From Ascaris suum (taxonomy: Eukaryota; Nematoda; Chromadorea; Rhabditida; Ascarididae), in the NCBI GenBank assembly GCA_013433145.1, contig CM024172.1, forward strand, positions 10,192,053-10,256,052: a stretch of 64,000 nucleotides of DNA, written 5' to 3'. The notes beneath the pieces are model-generated. The model ran no database searches. It saw only the letters and a program-made list of their open reading frames with translations, and had not been told where the DNA came from. The translations under genes were made by a program, and so were the position numbers. The first letter of the stretch is position 1; every line of letters starts with the position of its first letter. Below, piece by piece: positions 54,401-64,000 of this stretch.

Positions 54401-57400
54401 TCGAACAGTGGCCCCGAACCATGCAAGAAGGAAATCCATGACCCGGCCATGTGAGAGGAGAATCTATGGCTCTTGATCACACGAAAAGGAAATCTGTGGC
54501 CATGTTTCTCTGACTCTAAGCACTTCTTGTCCGTTTGATTCTTGTGTTTACCATATGTTAAGCAGCAAGTGAACTACTTTTGATTAGGCGAAAATTTGAG
54601 TGCGCTATAGATGTTTTAAAATCTGTATGTAATAATTTGACACTTGGTGCTTGTGCAGATGCGCCGTGGCCAGTTTATGCCTGTGTATTTGGAAGTTTGA
54701 CAGTTCATCCTGCTGCCTGGTGCACTTTGATAATCCTATTTCTGTGGAAGAGTTGCGTTGCAGGTTCTTTCCGCAGCTTATGGGCGAATTTTTCAAGCTC
54801 TTTCCTTTCCATTTTGATTTATATTCATTGTTCGCTGCATATGCTTTGTTTTGTCGAAATCGAATTTGTGGCCCTCTATGATGCTGTCGGATAGGAAGTT
54901 CGATGAAAGCAAACCCATATCGCTCATTTCGTTCTTTTAAAGGGGAACAGAGCGATTCTTACGCAAAGAAGCGGTTACTTCTGCTATTCAGACAGCTTCA
55001 ATGGGAAGTATTCAGATTGTATGCTGTGATGGATTTCATCCATTAGCACCATTTTGGCCTCTAAGTCTGAAAATACTCATCAGCGCATCACTTGGCACCT
55101 TAGTCTCGCGCATTCGTCATTTTACAGTCCTCCACACAAAAGCATAAGTTGCAATAATCATCAACAAAACAATTTAATTCCTTCTTTTCCTTCCAGAAAA
55201 TGTGGAGGAGGAATGATCTGAGTTCACGGACATAGAAGAATGAAGTCGTGGGCTGCCCAGAGAAACCTGAATTTTTTGGAACCATATGTACGGTCGCTTG
55301 AGTTGGTGAACTCGTTAAACGTGACCGTACAGGGCACCGACTGTGGTTTTTGTATTGCCCATTACTTCCTCTTTCTCTCATCGCCACTCATTCCTGCTGC
55401 ATTCCATTATGCTCGCCTTTATTCATCGTTCGGTCTCAAAAACGGATATCCGCCTCACTGTTCTGCCTTAGCTATGCTTTCTTGTTCACATCATTTGGAT
55501 GGGAGGGGTGCTATCGTACGTCACAGGGCTCCTTTCTCTCTCTTTCCTTTCTCTGTCTGTGCATACGTGTGTGTTCCCTGATACGTTTTTCTGCCCTAGG
55601 TGGTAAGGAAGTTTACATGTTCAGATCCGCTTAGGTAGCCCACAGCTTCATTTCCTGCGTTTAGGAAATGAGAATGCTCTTTCTACATATTCTCAACAAA
55701 GAAGCGAATGAACCAAACCGCCTCATTAGGGAAATTGTAAAAAGGAGAATGCACAAGTCAATGATGGCAAATCTATTTTTAAATTTGAAAATCAGAAGTT
55801 CCAGTGGAGAAAATCAGTCGCAGCATAGAATCTGAAGACTTACTGTTGACATGATTCGAATCACAAAAGTGAGAAATTTGGATAAAACTTAGTTGTCGAC
55901 TTGCAACCCTTGAAAAAACTATAAGAAATGAGTGATATGGCATTGGTTTCATCGAATTTTCTATCCGATAGCATCAAACAAGACCACAAGTTCAGTGTCG
56001 AGAGTAGCATGTATTCAACGACAATGGATATCAATTAAACAGGAACAAAAAAAGCAGAAAAATTCTTCCGTAAGTTGCAGAGACAAATATGCTAAAACTA
56101 TTCCATAGAACCAAGCATAACCATGACGTTGTTAGCAGTACGGCGGTTATCAAATATTTGCCTACCGACGACAGATCCCCGCGTGAGAAAATATCAGATT
56201 TCTGCTTGTGACTCATTAGAGTGCACCTATGGTGGCATTTGTCTCCGCGAGAAATTATCGAGTCTTCGCTCGCTCTAAAGTAAACAGCTCATAGCAGCAT
56301 ATTTGCTTGCGTCAAGAGGCATCTAGTTTTTCCTCGCGAATAACTAAAAATGTGAAGGTGCAGTTATCCATACAGGAGAAATTCGAGTCATGGTTAGCAC
56401 AGAAATAAAACAAAAAGTAGCCGTTTCCACAAGGCTAAGGAAGCGGGACTTGGATCGCCCTCTTGTATGGCCTAGAGGTGTTGCGCCGCATGGCAGAGTG
56501 ACGGATTCCCCTATCCTATAATTCTGTGGCGTATATGCGTTTGCTGTGCGCTTTTAGGAAGTGTTATCTTTCTGCCTGTTCATCAGTATGTGTGTCTTCC
56601 GACGATCTAGACTAGTGGTCACGTAAGCGACCTGACAAGTGCAGTATGCATCATGACCTTACCATTTTTAGCACCTCCCATGTTATCCCACCCAGTTTGA
56701 AGGGAATTCCTTGCTTTCGGTTGTGCTAATACATTTATGTCCACTTTACACCGCTCTGATGTCACGCAGACAAGTCCAGTATAGAAGGCTACATGAGCCG
56801 TTCCTCTAAATATGAGCGCATTCTGCATGTTTTTAAAATTTTCTCATAGCATACGAAAGTGGTTGATGGGATAGGCAGAATGCAAACGCGTGTACTACAT
56901 CAGCTCCTTTAGCACAAATCTTCGCTTACTGCTGACTGAGTGGCAGATAGCTTTCGCTTGATCTAGTTCTCCTCTTCTCCCTGAGTAACTGAGTTTTTAG
57001 GTGAACGTGTCGTTATATGTCTAACTAATTACAACTCTTTTATAATCTGACTTGCCGTTCTATCTAATTTTATTCTTTTTCTTATCATTCTTTTTTCCTT
57101 CCCGACTACGCTCTTTCTTTCGTGCATTTTTTTCCTGTCGTCTCTACTTTTTAAGACATAAATATAGGAAATGAGGTCATTTAAAGTAGTCCTTTCGGAG
57201 GTGATATGCGTACCTCACACTATCTCCTAATTGACTTCTGGACACCGTCGCCCTAGTGAAAGCGTTTAGCCGCTTCATCTCGAGCGGTATAACACTTTGC
57301 GCGCCGAACACTTGCGCGGGATAGTTTATGCACGGGCGGAATTGCAAGTTGTCAATTAATCTACTGGGAGTATTTTTTATGAATGCAGTGTGATTAGAGA

Positions 57401-60400
57401 TCTTACCCATGACTTTGTTGACAAACTCTCTGAATTGTGGACGCATGATCTGTTAACTTCCAGTTCAAAGAATTTACTTGTAATATCCACCGGGGTTTTT
57501 TTTTACAGTATGCTCAAAACTGCATCAACTTCACAAGCATCAACACTTTGACAAAGGTAAAATTCTTTTCTCATTAATGCTGCACGGGAAATTCTCAGCG
57601 TATGGTCCTGTTGCAGTAAGGTAGGCACGCGTTTTTCTGCATGTTTAGATGGTGGCTCTGTTCAAAATTCATAGACCAACACGAAATCTGGTGTTGGAAT
57701 TTGCTTTATGGATTGTCGGGAACAATACATGCAAGCATAGATACAGACACGGCACGGCGTCAGCGTAATCCACTTTAGAAAGAGAACTTATAGAAACATA
57801 TAAAAACTAAGATATGATGGGACAAAGAATGAGACTACAAGATGAATAAAAAGTTGAGTGAAAATTTGATAGGGAGGAAGCGTTCTTGCTCGAAAAAATC
57901 ATTTGGCCACTAAAAGCGGACAATAAAAAGGAACATTTTCCGTCCTGGATGAATACCTCGGTGCAAAATCAAGTGCCAGAGGCGGCAACCTCCAATTTTT
58001 CGTACATGGACTAAGCGTCTACAGTCGCCCTCTTATCGCATCCATTATAAGTGTACATTTCTTCAGTTTTTACCGCAAACGAAAGTTCTAATTTATGCAG
58101 TACTAACCGTATTAGTTAATGCCGGCGACAAATTTCACCTGCTATGACTGTTGTGCTTTACCAGATGCTTGCTTTTCGAATGAATTCATCCTTATCCCGA
58201 CAGGAAATAGCGACCCTGAAGGACGGACAAGTTTGCTGTTATTTTGGTGAACTTTGTAAAAACACACTGATTTACTATGCTTTGACAGATTTATTCCTCA
58301 TCCAGTGTTATTGGAAGAGCTTCCGAATGTTTTTACAGTGAAAGTGATTTCCGCAAAGACATGACATCTTACTCGTGCTTCAATATGTCCTCATATTTCA
58401 GTGAAATGATTGTCGCTGCACATTTTAACGTCAAAGCATTGTTTTGCATGTTGTGTATGTATGATAATATGAGACGATGTCTGAACACTATGCGAGTTGG
58501 GAAGAGAATGTGGGTGAAACGTTGGTGCAAACGAAGTGAGGTTTCTTTGCGACAAACTAAAATCCTCATCTCGTTTCCATCACTTAACCAGCATATTCTA
58601 TCGAATAGTATGGTGCAGGCGATAGGACGATGTTACCGCTGTTGTGTGTATGCTTAATTAGCACTCTATATGGCGCCGAGTTGACGAGCGGAACAAAGGA
58701 TCTCACCTTGCCGTACAGCTTTTTGCATTAATGAAAGACAGTTGATCCACACTGTTCCTATACCTCTTCAGAGAATATAGCTCTCATAAGTATTACAGTT
58801 CAAAACTGTCAAATATTTCAGTAGAAGCGCATAAAGTTTCTGCCTTTTTTTGAAAACGTTTTTAACAGTGATATCGATGTATTGATGAACTTTGCGATCA
58901 CTTGTAACACAAAAATATACGTTGCTTTTTAACAAGCTTTTCACTACCCTTAATTGTTTCTTTTAGTCGTCAGAAATCAATATGAAGTCATCCACAGGCT
59001 TCGAACGATATTCACTAGGAGCTAGTCTCCATGTTTTTCCATATAATAGTGGGAGATTTAAATCACAGCGGGCTTGTATACAGTGATGATGTGGCACATA
59101 TCAAGAATGAAAAAGTATCCTAATCCATAAAGAGGCATTCACATCAACTTTCAATATCAACTTCTATTCAGGTGCAATCATTCCAATGGCAGAGCAACGG
59201 GCGCAAGTTCTCTCGGAGGCTGGAGCAGTTCTTAATGCAGTAGGTTTTACATTCCGGTGCAATTTTATCACTTTTAACATTCCTATGTGTGACCGTCAAT
59301 TATTGTTTACGGCGATTTTTTTCTTTGTTTCTTCATATATTGTTGCCTCATTCCGATAATCTAATGAGGTTAGATCTCAATGGAGAATTGTTGCTTGTTG
59401 AAGTGTTTTTCTTTTATTCTTAGTAATATTTAATCCTCTCTTGTGTTGACAATCGATATTATGCCGAATTATAATTGTCGCCTTTTACAGCAGCGTTTGG
59501 TTTCTATTTCGCTTATTCAAATCAATGAATTGCAGAAATTTGGTGGTTCATTTTATCATTGCGTTGAAAATTGTGGCAAAAGTGCTGTGAAGCTTCTCGC
59601 AACAATTGTTGAGAACTTCGAAAGTTATCACGATTTTGGCGATTACAAAGGAAAGAAAGGTCTCTTCTTTACTCCTCATAACAGCTCAGATCACATAGCT
59701 ATCACTCGAGCAAATTTCTCGTCTCGTTATTTTTCGTATTATTCGATAGAAGATACCGTTTCAACAAAAAAAAAGTTAAAAAATCGAGAAACTGCTGTAT
59801 GACGTCCATTGGTAGCGTTGAAACGACAAATAGGCTGACGTAGGCAGTAGGCAGAGAAATTGGTATCGTCGTTTTTGGCAGTTTAAGACACTTGATTTGA
59901 CAGCTTAATAACTACCTTAACTTCGGAAATGCTCAGATAGCTGTTCAATGGTTTTCTAGAACTGTAGAAGAGGGTATGCTTGAGAAGAGGTAGATGAGAA
60001 ATCAAAGGGGAAACAGTGCATTCGGTAAGACTTGCGCATTTCACCATCCAGTCCCATCATTTAACACATCGCAGCCATTGTTGCGAATTTCTCAATTGCG
60101 AAAATGCCTCATAGTAGTCACTGAATGACTTCATGTAGAATTGATTGCTTCGGGTATATTTCTATGTGATTTGCTTATTTGTAAGCGAAAGTACGTTTGC
60201 AGTATCCTTCTTGAAGCGTGCTCAGATCCTCGTCGCCGATGTTTATGGATGTCTAAGGAACAAGAATGAAATCGGAAGTTTTTACGATATCGGGTAGGTG
60301 GCAATTCTTTTTTATGAATGCCAGATTGTATTAAATATTGCAAAAGTGTGCATAACTTTGTTCAATGGAATTTCGCTTGAAGATGAATAATTCTTAGTCC

Positions 60401-62960
60401 GCTCTTCTACCTTCATTTGTAGTTTATTTATTTATTTATTTATTTATGTGTTTTTGGATCACATGAGAAAATTCCCCGTCGACGAATTCAAGCCGGTTCT
60501 TCGAGAGTACACACTTGCTACATACAGATGCTTCATTTGCATATCTGTGCAATTTACGATTCACTCGTATGCAGTATGCGGCATCCTTGTAGTTGGTGAA
60601 GGTCTGGGAGAAATTGATGGAAGAAAAAATCCCACATTTCCTCTCTTCGCTTTCATTTTGCACTGTACTATTCATTCCTCTATGGCTCTGTCTAAAGTTT
60701 TGACGCTTCTAGCAGCCACCACTTTGCTAATTAGGGAAGGAAGTGGGCGGGTGAAGGTGACTTCATGCGCGAACGTAAATGTGAACCGTGTCGCTAGAGT
60801 AAGTAATCAGCGGCTTGTGTGTATGTTTAAGTACACAATTGAATTCGTTGACAGGGAACGACATTAAACATTCATGAGCGCATGGTTTATTGCGATCTGC
60901 AGAAGACGCTTTTTTGCAAGAGTGTCGACCTGTGAAAAGGTCGAAAACCGTGCCAGAGAGGCTCTGCTACCTTTTGCTACCCAGATCAGACCAATCAAAG
61001 GCAAAAATTGCAACGAAATAGAACAGAAGCTGAGTTATGCATTTAGATTTTACGTATGTTCAAAACTCGCATTACAGAAGAGCGTGTAAGTGATGTCGTA
61101 TCCGCCTGTCTCCAAGTTTTTACTCAAGAACCGATAAACGTACAGCTGCGAAATTCCATGAGCAGCACCTCGATCGATTCCTCTTCTACAGATTCTCAGT
61201 GAAAGCGCAATCAAGCATAAGACCCATGAAATTGGTGATCACTCTCTAATAGAAATAGTCGACTGAAAGGCATGTGATGGGTGCTTTTCGATAGATTCGT
61301 TTTATCAGGTCGGTTATTTAACAAAGACAGTTAAATAACCCTATTCAGCACTCTTACCGTAGTCTTGTATAAATGAGAAGAACCAATGTTTTCTTCATAG
61401 CGGGGATAACGTGAATTTAAAAGGTCTTAGCTAACATTGAATTTCTCCCTATGTGCTTAAAACATAGCAGACGAGCCTTAGGGAATCCGGTTGAAAACAA
61501 TCAACGTGTCACGTAGGCAAGCGTAAATGGCACATATAAGGAATGCTTAAAGTGATTTATTTCCAATTCTATCAAAACTGTGGTATAAGATTTTTCAGTT
61601 AGGTGAGGTCTGAGAGTTTTTCCAATAAGCGTCATTTCTTACAGAACGTCTGTGCTGTCTCTCAAAAAATCGGCTGTCATGTTCACTTTCTTTTTGAGAA
61701 GGTGCAATGCAAAAACAGCAATTATCAGTGCTGCTGTTTTCAGTGAATTGACAATGTTTGCCGACTATCGTGTTCCACAGGCTCTCGCCTATCTAGGCGC
61801 ATTGCACTACTCATCGAAGCTGATGAAATCGTTGCGTTCTAATCCCATATTGCCGAGCGGATGTCCCCTCGAAATGGAATTGCGTGGATTCTCGATTAAA
61901 GCATGCGATGTAAAGTTACAGTTCACCATACTTTCTCTAGAGAAAAAAAATTCATAAGACGAGGGCAAGCAAGTGCAATCGCATATAGGCGCTATCGCGC
62001 ATCCGAATTGATCGATCACTAAGACCTTATAATATAAATTGAGCAACATAGCATTTACTCTCAGGATATTTGTGTTCATAATCTTGGTGCAAAAACTATG
62101 TACCGGTATTTCGTCCCCCCGCTACTAGAGAATCCACCTCATTATTATACACCTGTTGCATCTCGTTGCCTAGAAAAAGCGCCTACATTGACTATATAGA
62201 TAGGTGTATCCATTTGAGCAAAGTTCGGTATCATGGTCGTCCGCTCGTTTGCACTCTTTACCATCACTTGTGTTTGCAAAGTTCTGCAATATGCGCATTT
62301 ATTGATGTGAGGCCAAGCAACTGTAGTGGAACTTCAGCGGCATCTCTTGCAGCACCTCTCCAAGATTGCTTCGCAAGAGTGAAAACACAGTAGAGAGATA
62401 GCTAAATCCATCTCGTTATGTGCACATATTGTTGGGCGGTAAAGAAAATGCATTCGATGAGTACGTAAAAGCGCGGTTGCATTATTAGAGCTGGTATTTT
62501 GGTGGTGCTTTCACTTTGCAGTGAAGTTGGAATTATTTTACAACATAATTTGAGTTTTGTCTAATATTATAGATGGAATATTTGACTGATTCCATCGTTT
62601 TATTCCCGCATCGAAACGATGAACAATTTTTACCATAATATTGGTGAATATATTAGCTGAACAGGCGCAATTTCATATTATAGTAAAAGTGTAGGTGAAG
62701 AGTATATCTTATCTCAGAATTAAGGTTGGATTAGCGCTTGAAGTGGATCGAACTTTAAAAAATCATTGATTTCATTAACGAATTATTATTTTAAGGATAT
62801 TGTTGAAGCGGCAAAGCGTTTACGCACCGAGATGGACACACATTTGCGAACAATAACAGCTATTGATGTGGATATGTTTCTATGGGCGTATAGACGAGAA
62901 CATGCGGTTGAAATTGAAAAGAATGTACCATATCATCGTATTAGATCTATTAATTATTGA
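48452..62960 (+). CDS. QNG1: Queuosine 5'-phosphate N-glycosylase (DUF2419 family), 8 exons
   Basis: Releases queuine from queuosine 5'-phosphate so the base can be re-inserted into the wobble position of GUN-anticodon tRNAs. Proposed exons are 48452-48562, 50631-50725, 52418-52629, 59172-59239, 59536-59659, 60203-60293, 61744-61909 and 62796-62960. All phases agree, giving 343 residues (the human protein is about 341). Family blocks in order are LNPRETGKF (7-15), HPKGADRAAIEW (58-69), MDTINFSFW (73-81), CVNRAIDNGIPLTSADY, IIPMAEQRAQVLSEAG, KFGGSFYHCVEN (163-174), GKKVSFLKRAQILVADVYG, MFADYRVPQALAYLGALHYS with the likely catalytic Asp241, and PYHRIRSINY at the end. Exon 1 starts at the first in-frame ATG after a stop. 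Exons 2 and 8 have unusual acceptors (TTTTGAG, TTTTAAG) and exon 5 a weak GTCTCT donor. A likely poly(A) signal AATAAA lies at 63210-63215. Confidence 0.95.
50881..51009 (+). pseudogene. Diverged copy of QNG1 exon 2
   Basis: Starts right after GTGTCTAG and aligns without gaps to QNG1 exon 2 (50631-50725) for about 31 codons from the acceptor onward. IDAIQQFQFYSVELDARTIHP here matches LDAVRSGKIRDIDFDAHDLHP there, with identities at Asp-Ala, Asp-Ala, His-Pro and a later Glu and many conservative changes (about 42 percent nucleotide identity by eye). The donor at the position equivalent to exon 2 is lost; the next usable GT (51010, GTAGGA) leaves phase 0 and cannot join exon 3 in frame. It is best read as a decayed tandem exon duplication. 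Chance similarity is not excluded. Confidence 0.4.
52759..53053 (+). CDS. Possible altern. terminal exons following QNG1 exon 3
   Basis: Two short exons lie just after QNG1 exon 3, which ends in phase 1. Exon a (52759-52857, CTCCGCAG acceptor) begins with two bases completing a Gly codon and reads FSRRLGQHGIGSFIKSG, CLLHGGEDLGSFRIE, to a GTAGCA donor in phase 1. Exon b (52938-53053, CTGTTTGCAG acceptor) completes Asp and reads VENFEQENADLSSARFPPPL, ANIQIIFAWKFHPARPV, then TGA. The introns would be 129 and 80 bp. Splicing 3-a-b would give a truncated QNG1 lacking everything after the first half, including the MFADYR block. No family match is known. Alternatively they belong to an independent nested gene. 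Confidence 0.35.
55288..55330. repeat. Interrupted hairpin in QNG1 intron 3
   Basis: GTACGGTC (55288-55295) and GACCGTAC (55323-55330) form an 8-bp stem that encloses GAGTT (55300-55304) and AACTC (55309-55313) around GGTG. No gene association is visible. Confidence 0.55.
57509..57556 (+). CDS. Possible 48-nt in-frame cassette exon of QNG1
   Basis: Lies in the 6.5-kb QNG1 intron 3. A strong acceptor (T-tract then ACAG) and a GTAAAA donor bound exactly 48 nt. Entry and exit phases are both 1, the phase of the exon 3/4 junction, so inclusion would insert 16 residues (V-CSKLHQLHKHQHFDK) without breaking the frame. The joined frame without it already matches the human protein, so it is not part of the conserved core. 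It may be an optional exon or a chance pair of splice sites. Confidence 0.3.
60421..60447. repeat. (TTTA)n microsatellite, about 6 units
   Basis: Short perfect tetranucleotide array in QNG1 intron 6. Confidence 0.9.
60681..61089 (+). other. Signal-peptide-like frame followed by Cys-containing frame in QNG1 intron 6
   Basis: ATG 60681 opens MALSKVLTLLAATTLLIREG, then CANVNVNRVAR at a strong GTAAGT donor (60798). About 100 bp on, a GATCTGCAG acceptor opens RRRFFARVSTCEKVENRARE, then IKGKNCNEIEQKLSYAFRFY and VCSKLALQKSV, to a stop at 61089. The phases of the obvious donor (0) and this frame (2) do not agree, so they cannot be joined as they stand. A small nested secreted-protein gene is possible but unproven. 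Confidence 0.18.
61312..61340. repeat. Perfect 11-bp inverted repeat with 7-nt loop
   Basis: GGTTATTTAAC (61312-61322) and GTTAAATAACC (61330-61340) flank AAAGACA in QNG1 intron 6. Confidence 0.8.
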
Positions 62961-64000
62961 TCATCTTCATGAGTTAGTCGAATATTGTATAATTGATTTT
63001 AAATGCTTTCCAGTCTGTGTCTATTTGCATCAGAAAGCATCGCTTCCGAATATTGTAAACTTATCGAAAATCTTTTTTCATCTCATGGAATTTCCGTTGA
63101 ACTTGGAAGAAGCTATCAATGTAATTGATATCTCTGTTCAACATGAATATTCATGATTTCAACAGTATTTTCTTCTAATCTGAGTTTGCCTACAATTGCT
63201 CAGATTATCAATAAATTTGCTCGTTGAGATCCTCGAAGAGTAACAGCAAAAATTATGTTATGTTGGACAGAGTACTTCATTATGATCTTTGCTGTTCTTA
63301 CATTCCTCATCCATATTTTGCATTGATTTTGGGTTTTAAGAAAATGTCGTTGAATTTGATAGACAGGAATATAATTCCCTTAGCGGCAACATAAACCTTC
63401 CACATGAAAGTGATCATAAAATCCGATGCATGCATCTGCCATCTGCTCACCAATGTAATATCACATTGCTCGAAATCCTTTCAATTTTATACTCTTTTTA
63501 CTTAAAGCGAACTTTGCAGAATATTCCTCAGCGAGAATTTTTCCATATAGTGCCGATCTGTGGAAGACATTTTTTTAAAGGCAAATATGCCACCAAAAGT
63601 TTCATCCTTCGGCAGTATCAACTAGAAAATGTCATTTCGAACACACCTAGAGTATTGGTCAAAAGTGATATCCAGATCACTATTGAGCGATGTGATTTTT
63701 AAGATATCATAAAGGCTATTCTTTTTAAGTCATTATATTTCTAACCTACCGTAGCTGACGATCGCCCCGTTATCGATTAGCTCTGAGTATCGGCGTATTC
63801 ATCTCTTCGCTTCGCTTAAAATTGTTTTTACTAAAGCCGGATGCACTGCGATAACGGCAATGCTTCTGATTGCTGCAAGGGCTGTTATTGTGCTCGTTAT
63901 CAATTCCAGCAAAGTCTTTTTCATTTTGTATTGATAACGTTTATTGCAAATGTGGCTATGATCGATAAGCTGGGTACTTCAACTGCAATCTCCCGGCATC
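62961..64000. other. 3' flank of QNG1; no further gene supported
   Basis: Contains the probable QNG1 3' UTR, ending after AATAAA at 63210-63215. A 90-codon frame at 63430-63702 has no splice borders and no domain that I know. Confidence 0.5.

Noticed and set aside
61652..61743. In-frame upstream extension of QNG1 exon 7 (starting MLSLKKSAV)
   Set aside because: The conserved protein is supplied by exon 6 (60203-60293) joined at the TTTTCAG acceptor at 61743; the extension does not match the family.

Overview
The window looks like nuclear DNA of a nematode, most likely a parasitic strongylid such as a hookworm, although the species cannot be proven from the sequence. The reasons are AT-rich DNA, short exons with TTTCAG-type acceptors in introns of up to 6.5 kb, a patched-related (PTR) gene of the class expanded in nematodes, and a probable spliced-leader acceptor upstream of one gene. 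I see no bacterial-type operons, CRISPR arrays, rRNA or convincing tRNA.

Two genes are recognised with high confidence, both on the plus strand. (1) Positions 1-7602 hold the 3' two thirds of a PTR sterol-sensing-domain transporter-like gene. About seven exons join into one frame that ends at TGA 7602. (2) Positions 48452-62960 hold a complete eight-exon queuosine 5'-phosphate N-glycosylase gene (QNG1, formerly DUF2419/C9orf64). It encodes a 343-residue protein that aligns end to end with my recollection of the human enzyme and salvages queuine for tRNA modification.

Between them, 7.6-48 kb is gene-poor. It holds several short candidates that I assembled from splice sites and phase agreement and do not recognise by homology: a minus-strand small cysteine-rich secreted protein (15290-19547), a plus-strand neuropeptide-precursor-like gene (23558-31022), a Ser/Arg-rich terminal exon (10498-11111) and a chain of tail exons (42832-47814). 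There is also a decayed LINE reverse transcriptase near 39.3-39.7 kb, two long (TA)n arrays, diverged direct repeats and several hairpins. A likely antisense two-exon gene fragment lies inside a PTR intron (2280-2694).

The QNG1 locus is the most interesting part. An apparent diverged copy of exon 2 starts 250 bp downstream of the real one. Exon 3 is followed by two further acceptor-bounded exons in matching phase that would give a truncated alternative protein. A 48-nt in-frame cassette lies in the 6.5-kb intron 3. The C-terminal active-site segment has two substitutions at positions that I recall as substrate-contacting in the human protein.

All gene models are hand-built from splice motifs, phase and remembered family sequence. 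No alignment or database search was run.
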